This document shows, in pieces, positions 1-5,305 of a DNA stretch of 11,057 nucleotides; within the stretch, counting starts at the first letter, position 1, and every line of letters begins with the position of its first letter. A program made the position numbers and the translations under genes. Under the pieces are notes generated by a model. That model saw only the letters and a program-made list of their open reading frames with translations, did not search any database and was not told the origin of the DNA. The DNA is from Acidimicrobiia bacterium (lineage in GTDB: Bacteria > Actinomycetota > Acidimicrobiia > Spongiisociales > ZC4RG35). The stretch spans positions 1 through 11,057 of the forward strand of contig JAOUGY010000108.1 in NCBI GenBank assembly GCA_029865445.1, given 5' to 3'.

Positions 1-1
1 C

Positions 2-259
2 GTTCACGTTCCGGCGCCCGCAGGGCCGGTTCGGCTACTGATCCCACCGGGGACCGACGGAGGCACCGAGTTCAGGCTTGCGGGCCGAGGGGCGCGCGAT
101 GGCGACCTGATCGCCACCGTCCGGATCATCCTGCCGAAGGACCCCACCGTTCTGGACGCAATGGGCGACCTCGGTGACGGAGATTCGATCCGGCGCATCG
201 CCTGGGAGCTTCACGAGAACAGCACCAGCGCACCAGGTTCGACACCGGAGAGCGTATAG
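2..259 (+). CDS. dnaJ: DnaJ-type co-chaperone, C-terminal fragment (5' truncated)
   Basis: This is the last 85 residues of a gene that begins left of the window. The fragment opens VHVPAPAGPVRLLIPPGTDG and continues with EFRLAGRG, GDLIATVRIILP. That is the pattern of the second C-terminal beta-sandwich domain of DnaJ/CbpA chaperones: a 'V.VPT..G.V.L.IPPGT..G...RL.G.G' block, then 'GDL...V.V..P'. In known DnaJ proteins this domain binds unfolded client peptides and leads to the dimerisation tail; DnaJ works with DnaK in the cytoplasm. The tail after the beta strands, up to the TAG at 257-259, is about 35 residues and is rich in acidic residues and serine. The J domain and any zinc-finger region are outside the window, so DnaJ cannot be separated from a CbpA-like paralogue. 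The last 49 bases overlap antisense with the end of the next gene. Confidence 0.8.
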   Translation, partial: VHVPAPAGPVRLLIPPGTDGGTEFRLAGRGARDGDLIATVRIILPKDPTVLDAMGDLGDGDSIRRIAWELHENSTSAPGSTPESV

Positions 260-828
260 GCGTTCGGGTCCGGTTTCCGACCGGCACACAGGCGCACGAA
301 AGTAGAGGTGTCGGTCCGGAGCCACCCCGAAGGCGGGCCTTCACCAAAGGGTATGTCGATCCCGTCGACGGTGGCGTGGATACCTGGCACCCCAAGACGT
401 CTGCTCCGCTCGGAGAGCAGTCCCACGGCGAGGTCCACTCCGACGCTCGCATAGGCACCATCCACTCCCAGGGCGTCCCTCAGGTCGCCTCCGTGCACCC
501 ATTCCCCCAAGCCGACGCCGTCGGCACTCCCGTTGGCGAGTTCGACGGCATCGACGGCCGCCGGATATGCGTCACGCAGCTCCGCGATCACGCGCTCGAT
601 CGGCCACTCGCGGCGGGTATCCACATCGACCTGGTTGTCTGCGGCCGTGTATCCGCTCGTCGTCCCCGCAGCCAGCCGGGTCATGGCGGCGGCGCAGTGG
701 GCGATCACGTCACGGACCGACCACAGATCGCACACCGTGGGCAGTTGGAACTGCGCCGGGTCGAGCGCGTCGAGGATGGGGGGCAGGGCCCGGGATTCGA
801 GGTCGAGGAGTCGAGCTGCGGCGCGCAT
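211..828 (-). CDS. Mycothiol-dependent maleylpyruvate isomerase-like (TIGR03083/DinB-fold) protein
   Basis: A 205-residue cytoplasmic protein. It resembles the actinobacterial TIGR03083 group: a DinB-like four-helix metal-binding domain followed by a small C-terminal domain. The visible signature is LWSVRDVIAHCAA (His44, the expected first metal ligand), then EWVHGGDLRDALG around residues 109-121 (His112, the 'H..DLR.ALG' hallmark), then FVRLCAGRKPD near residue 178, the usual 'l.r.l.GR.' close of the C-terminal domain. The founding member is the mycothiol-dependent maleylpyruvate isomerase of Corynebacterium, but most relatives have no known substrate, so the reaction here is unknown. By eye, the glutamate lies three residues before His112, whereas the founding enzyme has four. 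The ATG at 826-828 is the most upstream available start; I see no clear Shine-Dalgarno. It lies 28 bases after the EEP gene and is probably cotranscribed with it. Confidence 0.8.
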   Translation of the reverse strand: MRAAARLLDLESRALPPILDALDPAQFQLPTVCDLWSVRDVIAHCAAAMTRLAAGTTSGYTAADNQVDVDTRREWPIERVIAELRDAYPAAVDAVELANGSADGVGLGEWVHGGDLRDALGVDGAYASVGVDLAVGLLSERSRRLGVPGIHATVDGIDIPFGEGPPSGWLRTDTSTFVRLCAGRKPDPNAYTLSGVEPGALVLFS

Positions 829-856
829 GGATCCGACGATACCGAGCGGAGCAGAC

Positions 857-1903
857 TCAGAGCCCGGTGAGCCTCACCCAGGCCGGGTCGTGGTCGGAAC
901 CGACGCCGACGGATGTCGCGGACCACGCCGGACGCCGCTGGATCTCGGCGTGGTCCAGCCGGGGAGCCAGGGAGGGGCTCAACCAGATCTGGTCCAGCAA
1001 CTCGAATCGGTCTGGCCCCGTCGACACAGAGAGTCGGTGCGTCCACCGCGGAGAGCCTGGAACGTCGACGGGATTGGTGGCCGGGGGCGGCAACGCGCTC
1101 TCCACGGCGTCCTGCATGCCGTCGGTCAACCACCCGGCGAACGGCTCGAGTGACTCCGCGTCCGGCGCATCGTTCATGTCGCCGAGCACCACGAACTTGG
1201 AACGGGGGCGGGTGCGGTCCTCCACGACGCGTCTCAGGACTTGGGCCTGCCGAAGTCGACGGCGGCGATTGGCGGCCTGGGTTGCGTCGGGGTCGGGATC
1301 GTCGAAGCGCACGAAGTTCGATTTGAGATGGTTCACGAAGATGGTGATGAGCCGTCGAGATCGCGTCGGCGTCAGAATATCGACGCCCAGGGCGTCCCGG
1401 CCGAACACCGGCGCATCGGGCTCGTCCGGATGGGTCTCGAATCGATTGCTCGTGACGTTCGCGACAGGGAGCCGGGACAGCACGGCGACATCGATGAACC
1501 TGGGATCGTTCCCTTCGACCAGGACTTCGTATCGGTAGGGACTGTCGAGGTGCGATCTGTTGAACGCCCGCAACGCATCCAGGTTCTCCACCTCTTGCAC
1601 GCACAAGACGTCGAGGTCCATCGCCGAGATTCGTCCGGCCAGGGACGCCAACTCTCGCTCGGACTTTGGTTTGATCAACGTTCCATCGGTACCGCGCTGA
1701 ATTCGGTACACCGGGGAGGTCGACTCGGTCGGGTCGAGTTGGGGCGGCGGGGCACCCGGCGCGGTCCCACGACCGGTCACAACCCACTGATACGTCGTGC
1801 GAACGTCGCGATCGCGCGCCGGTACGGCTCCGATTTCGGCCTGGAAGTTGAACCGGTCGAAGAGGTTGTTGAGGTTGAAGGTTCCGATGGTGAGGTTCGC
1901 CAT
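857..1903 (-). CDS. Endonuclease/exonuclease/phosphatase (EEP) family protein
   Basis: A 348-residue protein with the full EEP (DNase I/exonuclease III/inositol phosphatase-like) motif set in order. TFNLNNLFD is at 8-16 (metal-site Asn). CVQEVEN is at 101-107 (catalytic, metal-binding Glu104). VNHLKS is at 190-195 (catalytic His192). VLGDMND is at 239-245 (Asp242 and Asn244). LLDQIWLS is near 302-309 (Asp304). GSDHDPAWV is at 335-343 (the terminal Ser-Asp-His). All key residues are present, so it should be an active metal-dependent phosphoesterase. Substrate cannot be read from the sequence: nucleic acid, lipid or sugar phosphate are all possible. There is no signal peptide, so it is likely cytoplasmic. 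The start is supported by GGAGAG (1909-1914) five bases upstream. It heads a probable two-gene operon with the downstream isomerase-like gene and is divergent from the DtxR-family gene. Confidence 0.88.
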   Translation of the reverse strand: MANLTIGTFNLNNLFDRFNFQAEIGAVPARDRDVRTTYQWVVTGRGTAPGAPPPQLDPTESTSPVYRIQRGTDGTLIKPKSERELASLAGRISAMDLDVLCVQEVENLDALRAFNRSHLDSPYRYEVLVEGNDPRFIDVAVLSRLPVANVTSNRFETHPDEPDAPVFGRDALGVDILTPTRSRRLITIFVNHLKSNFVRFDDPDPDATQAANRRRRLRQAQVLRRVVEDRTRPRSKFVVLGDMNDAPDAESLEPFAGWLTDGMQDAVESALPPPATNPVDVPGSPRWTHRLSVSTGPDRFELLDQIWLSPSLAPRLDHAEIQRRPAWSATSVGVGSDHDPAWVRLTGL

Positions 1904-2054
1904 AGAGTCTCTCCGATCCGATGCGAAGGTAGCCGCGCTGATACCTCCACATCGAAGATATCCGCCGGCGGCCGAGCGTGACGAGGCTGGGGGCAGCCAA
2001 CGAGGTTTTCATCCGCTACGGTGTCAGGGATTCACGTCGACGAAAGCCAGGTAG
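1904..2054. promoter_or_regulatory. Divergent intergenic region between the EEP gene and the DtxR-family gene
   Basis: These 151 bases must hold the promoters of both divergent genes. No consensus -35/-10 pair stands out on either strand; TACGGT at 2017-2022 is a possible -10 for the regulator. An imperfect operator-like element, AGGTA-N10-TACCT (1927-1946), sits in the region. No small gene or RNA was seen. A link between the regulator and either promoter is inference only. Confidence 0.35.
1909..1914 (-). promoter_or_regulatory. Ribosome binding site of the EEP gene
   Basis: On the minus strand this reads GGAGAG, with five bases (ACTCT) before the ATG at 1903-1901. It is a good match to the anti-Shine-Dalgarno sequence and fixes the start of the EEP protein at MANLTIGTFN, just ahead of the first conserved strand of the fold. 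Confidence 0.6.
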
Positions 2055-2735
2055 GTGGAAGTGCATCTGCAGGAACTCACAGCCCAAGACAGGGAGACGC
2101 TGAAAGCGATCTCGGTGTTCGGCGAGGACGGAACAACAGTACGCCCGGGGAGGCTGGTGGCCGGCCTCGACGTCAGCCCGGCCACCGTGACGGCCCGGCT
2201 CAAGCGACTCCACGACCTGGGCTTGGCAGACCACGTCCCCTATGCGGGCGTGACCCTCACCGAACAGGGCATCAAGGTGACCGTCACGATCATTCGGCGT
2301 CATCGGATCGTGGAACGATTCCTCGTCGACATGCTCGGATATGGCTGGGAGGAAGCCGAAGAACTTGCCCCACATTTCGAACACGCACTCCCCCGTGACG
2401 TGGTTCAACGTCTCTACGAGACCCTCGGAAAGCCGGAGACGTGTCCTCACGGGTTCCCGATTCCGTCCCCCGACAGTGACTCGCTTCCGATGCTCCGCAG
2501 CCTGGTGGAACTCGATCCGGGTGACGTGGCCGAGATAGCCGTCCCCTCCAACACCGATCCCGAGGTCGTCGAGTACCTGGCAGAACTGGGTGTCCACCCG
2601 GGGGTCCGCATCAAGGTGAAAGACAAGCTTCCCTTTGATGGTCCGGTGACGATCACGGTGAACGGGGTCGACCAGACTGTTGGCAACAAGCTGGCCCGGA
2701 TGCTGTCGGTCATGACACCCGACCGGTCTTTCTGA
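2055..2735 (+). CDS. DtxR/MntR-family metal-dependent transcriptional regulator
   Basis: A 226-residue three-domain regulator. Residues 10-75 form a winged helix-turn-helix (VSPATVTARLKRLHDLGL is the recognition region). Residues 80-137 are the dimerisation and metal-binding domain (RRHRIVERFLVDMLGY, then FEHALPRDVVQRL, TCPHGFPIP). Residues 147-222 are an SH3/FeoA-like C-terminal domain (LVELDPGDVAEIAV...). The family uses Fe(II) or Mn(II) as corepressor to control metal uptake and oxidative-stress genes. Aligned by eye with Corynebacterium DtxR, His83, Glu87, Glu109 and His110 are kept. The DtxR Cys102 position (Glu99 in MntR) is Pro106, the DtxR His98 position is Glu102, and the Met10 position is probably Glu14. 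Metal preference therefore cannot be assigned as IdeR- or MntR-like. The start is GTG at 2055 or GTG at 2061; the CAGGTAGG upstream fits the second slightly better. A strong terminator follows. Confidence 0.9.
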   Translation: MEVHLQELTAQDRETLKAISVFGEDGTTVRPGRLVAGLDVSPATVTARLKRLHDLGLADHVPYAGVTLTEQGIKVTVTIIRRHRIVERFLVDMLGYGWEEAEELAPHFEHALPRDVVQRLYETLGKPETCPHGFPIPSPDSDSLPMLRSLVELDPGDVAEIAVPSNTDPEVVEYLAELGVHPGVRIKVKDKLPFDGPVTITVNGVDQTVGNKLARMLSVMTPDRSF

Positions 2736-2766
2736 GACGACGACCGGGGAAACACCGGGAACACGA

Positions 2767-2800
2767 AGAACGGCGGGTAACCGTGGTTACCCGCCGTTCT
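2767..2800 (+). terminator. Intrinsic terminator after the DtxR-family gene, possibly bidirectional
   Basis: Two perfectly complementary 16-base arms, AGAACGGCGGGTAACC (2767-2782) and GGTTACCCGCCGTTCT (2785-2800), are separated by only two bases. In RNA this would fold as a GC-rich stem of about 14 pairs with a small loop. It starts 32 bases after the regulator stop and is followed on the plus strand by CTCTTT, a short pyrimidine tract. On the minus strand the trailing sequence is TCTTCGTGTT, so it may also stop transcripts arriving from the phosphorylase gene. The segment 2801-2897 between it and that gene's tail holds no gene that I can see. Confidence 0.85.
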
Positions 2801-2897
2801 CTCTTTGCAAGCCCAAGCCAACAGCCCTTGCTGCAGGCCCACTCCCAAGCCAAGCCCCGTGAGTCAATGTACGCGGCCGGGTCGAAGAACTGAATAG

Positions 2898-2922
2898 GCC
2901 GAGCGACCCGTTTTCACTCGGC
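2898..2922 (-). terminator. Weak hairpin at the 3' end of deoD
   Basis: GCCGAG (2898-2903) pairs with CTCGGC (2917-2922) around a 13-base loop that contains the deoD stop codon. There is no strong T tract after it on the minus strand. It may assist termination or protect the transcript end, or be coincidental; the dyad at 2767-2800 is the better terminator for both genes. Confidence 0.25.
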
Positions 2923-3630
2923 GTCGATGGCCAGACCTCGGAGAGCGATGCGAACCATGTCGTCGAACGTCGTCTGGCGCTCGTCGGAACTCGTAGCCTC
3001 ACCCGTTCGGATGTGGTCGGAAATCGTCACGATGGCGAGGGCACGGGCCCCGTGCTCGGCCGCCAGTCCGTACAGACCGGCCGCTTCCATCTCGACAGCG
3101 AGCACGTTCATCGACTCCATGATGTCGAACGCGTCCCCCACCGGGCTGTAGAACAGATCGGCCGTGTGGACGTTGCCGACCTTGACCGACACTCCAACCT
3201 CGTTGGCAGCGTCGACTGCCGCTCTCGCCAGACCGAAGTCGGCGATGGCCGCGAAGTCCCAATCGCGATATCGAGATCGGTTGACCCGCGAGTCCGTACA
3301 TGCACCGGTGGCCACAACGACGTCGCGAAGCTGAATCGAAGTGGAGATTCCACCCGCCGAGCCGACCCTCACCAGCTTCTGGACGCCGTAGTCCTTCACG
3401 AGTTCGGTGGCGTAAATCGATGCAGACGGGACGCCCATGCCGGTTCCCATCACCGACACCGGCATGCCGTTCCAGGTACCGGTGAACCCGAGCATGTTGC
3501 GAACGGCCGTCACCTGCCGGACATTCTCGAGATGGTTCTCCGCGATGTACTTGGCGCGGAGGGGATCGCCCGGAAGGAGAACCGCATCTGCGAAGTCGCC
3601 GGCGTCGGCCGAGATGTGAGGAGTAGCCAT
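2914..3630 (-). CDS. deoD: Purine nucleoside phosphorylase, DeoD (hexameric, class I) type
   Basis: A 238-residue cytoplasmic enzyme that reversibly cleaves purine (deoxy)ribonucleosides with phosphate to base plus (deoxy)ribose-1-phosphate in purine salvage. It aligns from end to end with Escherichia coli DeoD, of nearly identical length: MATPHI at the start, PGDPLRAKYIAE at 20-31, MLGFTG, LRDVVVATGACTDSRVNR at 101-118, FAAIADF, TADLFYSP and VEMEAAGLYG at 179-188. The functional residues are present: His5 and Arg44 (contributed across the dimer in E. coli), phosphate-binding Gly21, Arg25 and Arg88, Glu180-Met181-Glu182 around the ribose, and the catalytic Asp205 with Arg218 (SDHIRT, DERQTTF). 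A GAAAGGG ribosome site (3638-3644) lies seven bases before the ATG. It follows the SLH-propeller gene by 56 bases on the same strand; cotranscription is possible, though the two have no obvious functional link. Confidence 0.97.
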   Translation of the reverse strand: MATPHISADAGDFADAVLLPGDPLRAKYIAENHLENVRQVTAVRNMLGFTGTWNGMPVSVMGTGMGVPSASIYATELVKDYGVQKLVRVGSAGGISTSIQLRDVVVATGACTDSRVNRSRYRDWDFAAIADFGLARAAVDAANEVGVSVKVGNVHTADLFYSPVGDAFDIMESMNVLAVEMEAAGLYGLAAEHGARALAIVTISDHIRTGEATSSDERQTTFDDMVRIALRGLAIDAE

Positions 3631-3637
3631 ACCAAAG

Positions 3638-3644
3638 CCCTTTC
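3638..3644 (-). promoter_or_regulatory. Ribosome binding site of deoD
   Basis: On the minus strand this reads GAAAGGG, seven bases before the ATG at 3630-3628. It fixes the start at MATPHI, which matches the N terminus of the family, where the histidine is an active-site residue. Confidence 0.6.
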
Positions 3645-3686
3645 TGCGAACGACCCGACGGTAGCGGCCGAGCGGACGCGCCGCGG

Positions 3687-5243
3687 TCAGCTGTCCAGGG
3701 CCCTCCGCAGGAACGCCGCCATCTGTCCCCGGGTCACGGCTTCATCGGGACAGTAGAGGTCGTTGGAGGGCGGGTTGCACCCTCGCGTGACGCCTGCGGT
3801 GGCAAGTCGATTGATGTCGACTTCGAAGATGGATCCGTCATCGTCGGTGAAGAGGTCTCCGTCGCTCGCCGAGTATCCGAGCGCCCTGCCCAAGAACGCG
3901 GCCATCTGCGCCCGGGTCACCGGAGCATCCGGACATGCTCGGTCATTGACCGGTGGATTGCACCCCTTGAGGACGCCGGCGGCGGCCAATCGTTCGATGT
4001 CGGTCTCGAACACTGAGGCATCGTCGTCGACGAATGCGACCTCGCCAACGGTCGCGGTCGGGCTCAATGCACGATTCAGGAATGCGGCCATGGCGCCTCG
4101 CGAGACCTCGTCTTCAGGGCAGAATCGCGTGTTGGCAGGAGGGTTGCACCCGGCAGTGATGCCCTGTTCGGCCAACCATTCGATGTCTTCCTGGAACACA
4201 CTGTTGTCGTCATCGGTGAAACGCCCCTCGCCGATCTCGACCTCTAGTTCGATGAGGCGGCCGTCGGCGGGCGGAGGAATGCCGTCATCCGGATTGCCGT
4301 TGTCGTTCCCCCGGTCGACGATATAGAGATGGAGGGCACCCGAGCCGTCCGAGGCCGGGCCGACCGTGACGTCGTTGGGCGCGAGCGACACACCCGGGAG
4401 CTTCAAGAAGGACAGGTCGATGTCGCGCACGATCACGCCCGAACTCGACAACTCGAGAACGGAGTCCAGTCGAGCATCGGTGATCAGGGTCGACTGCGAG
4501 CCCGCGACGTAATCGAGTCCGGTGGCGTCAAGGATGCCCAGAGGAGCCAGCTGGGTGACGGTCACCTCGTCGTCACCGACGGGCGCCGTCCCGTCCAGCT
4601 CTCCATTTGTGCCAGGCCCGATCCGGTACAGTGCCTGTGTTGCGGCGTCCAGGAGCAGCAGGTCACCGTCCGCGTAGGCGACGTCTTCGAGATCGTCGAT
4701 GGCAAGTGACTCGTAGTCCGGTGCGGTTACGATGTCATCGGACGAACCGAAAGCGCCGTCCGGACCTGCATGAACGACGGACACGACGTCGGTGGAGTCG
4801 TTCGTGAGGAACAACCGTCGACCTTCCTGATCGTAGGCGGCGCCGGTCGGTTCCAGACGGTCGGTCGGGTCCGGGGAGAGCCCACCGACTCCGCTCGACG
4901 CACCCGGCTCGATGGTGATCATGTTGAATCCGGCGAACACATCCGGCTCCTCGTCGATCTCGGAGTCGACGAGGATCAGGGCGCCCAGGTCCGGGGCATA
5001 GGTGATCCCAGTCGGATCGATGAGTACCGGAGATACGTCGGAGAGGTCGATGATCTCCACCAGGACGGGTTCCACCGGCGCAAGCGCCGCCGCGGCGACG
5101 TCGGACACCACGAACGGCGCTCCTAGAATCGCTACGGCGACCACGGCTCCCCAACCGGTTCTCACCCTCTTCGAGGATACAGGTCGAGCCCCGGCCGGCA
5201 ATGAGTCGGACTGCCCATTCCAGCGCCATCCCGACGGACCCAT
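3687..5243 (-). CDS. Secreted beta-propeller-like protein with three C-terminal SLH repeats
   Basis: A 518-residue predicted exported protein. Residues 25-54 look like a signal peptide: basic KRVR, then a hydrophobic stretch from about 32 to 46, then an alanine-rich end near AAAALA. Residues about 60-335 carry spaced motifs PTGITY, PTGAAY, LEDVAY, ATGLDY and PNDVTV, typical of NHL/SdiA-regulated-type propeller blades. Within them GPDGAFGSSDD resembles a calcium-binding loop. Three SLH repeats follow at 342-393, 404-455 and 465-516 (FTDDD..FE.DI..LA..GVT.GCNPP.N...CP...VTR.QMAAFL.RAL), ending two residues before the stop. SLH domains typically anchor proteins to secondary cell-wall polymers. 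The only six cysteines lie in pairs nine residues apart, one pair per repeat. The start is uncertain: ATG at 5243 leaves a long N-region, while GTG at 5165 gives a compact signal peptide. Ligand and role are unknown. Confidence 0.85.
   Translation of the reverse strand: MGPSGWRWNGQSDSLPAGARPVSSKRVRTGWGAVVAVAILGAPFVVSDVAAAALAPVEPVLVEIIDLSDVSPVLIDPTGITYAPDLGALILVDSEIDEEPDVFAGFNMITIEPGASSGVGGLSPDPTDRLEPTGAAYDQEGRRLFLTNDSTDVVSVVHAGPDGAFGSSDDIVTAPDYESLAIDDLEDVAYADGDLLLLDAATQALYRIGPGTNGELDGTAPVGDDEVTVTQLAPLGILDATGLDYVAGSQSTLITDARLDSVLELSSSGVIVRDIDLSFLKLPGVSLAPNDVTVGPASDGSGALHLYIVDRGNDNGNPDDGIPPPADGRLIELEVEIGEGRFTDDDNSVFQEDIEWLAEQGITAGCNPPANTRFCPEDEVSRGAMAAFLNRALSPTATVGEVAFVDDDASVFETDIERLAAAGVLKGCNPPVNDRACPDAPVTRAQMAAFLGRALGYSASDGDLFTDDDGSIFEVDINRLATAGVTRGCNPPSNDLYCPDEAVTRGQMAAFLRRALDS
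3696..4220 (-). repeat. Three tandem SLH-repeat coding units
   Basis: Coding repeats within the propeller gene, at 4065-4220, 3879-4034 and 3696-3851 (first to third in translation order). Each encodes 52 residues, separated by 10- and 9-residue linkers. The unit pattern is F-[TV]-DDD-x-S-x-F, then GCNPPxN, then CP-x(3)-V-[TS]-R, then MAAFL-x-RAL. The units differ enough in sequence that this is an old protein-domain repeat rather than a recent DNA duplication. Confidence 0.85.
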
Positions 5244-5305
5244 TCACCTGTAGCGGGTCCCCGGCCTGTGGATTCCGACGCCCACGCAGGTACCGTGTTC
5301 GGGTA
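5244..5305. promoter_or_regulatory. Short divergent promoter region between the SLH-propeller and hydrolase-like genes
   Basis: These 62 bases separate two divergent starts. On the plus strand TACCGT (5291-5296) fits an actinobacterial -10 (TANNNT) and lies nine bases before the ATG at 5306. That spacing, with no good Shine-Dalgarno, would suit a leaderless transcript. No convincing -35 is seen. On the minus strand AGGTG lies very close to the ATG at 5243. Both assignments are tentative. Confidence 0.3.

Noticed and set aside
1972..1985. GC-rich palindrome (CCGCCGGCGG) in the divergent region as a possible operator
   Set aside because: Short GC palindromes like this occur often by chance in such GC-rich DNA, and it does not resemble a DtxR-type box.
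705..2012. A 435-codon minus-strand open frame, longer than the EEP gene it covers
   Set aside because: Its translation is rich in Arg, Pro and Ser with no recognisable motif. The overlapping frame carries the complete EEP motif set, so this is a high-GC shadow frame.
2812..2853. Direct repeat CCCAAGCCAA at 2812-2821 and 2844-2853
   Set aside because: There are only two ten-base copies in low-complexity C/A-rich DNA, with no dyad or gene nearby that would give them a role.
5201..5305. Extended start of the hydrolase-like protein at 5201
   Set aside because: It would overlap the start of the divergent SLH-propeller gene, and the added residues are Arg/Pro-rich without pattern.
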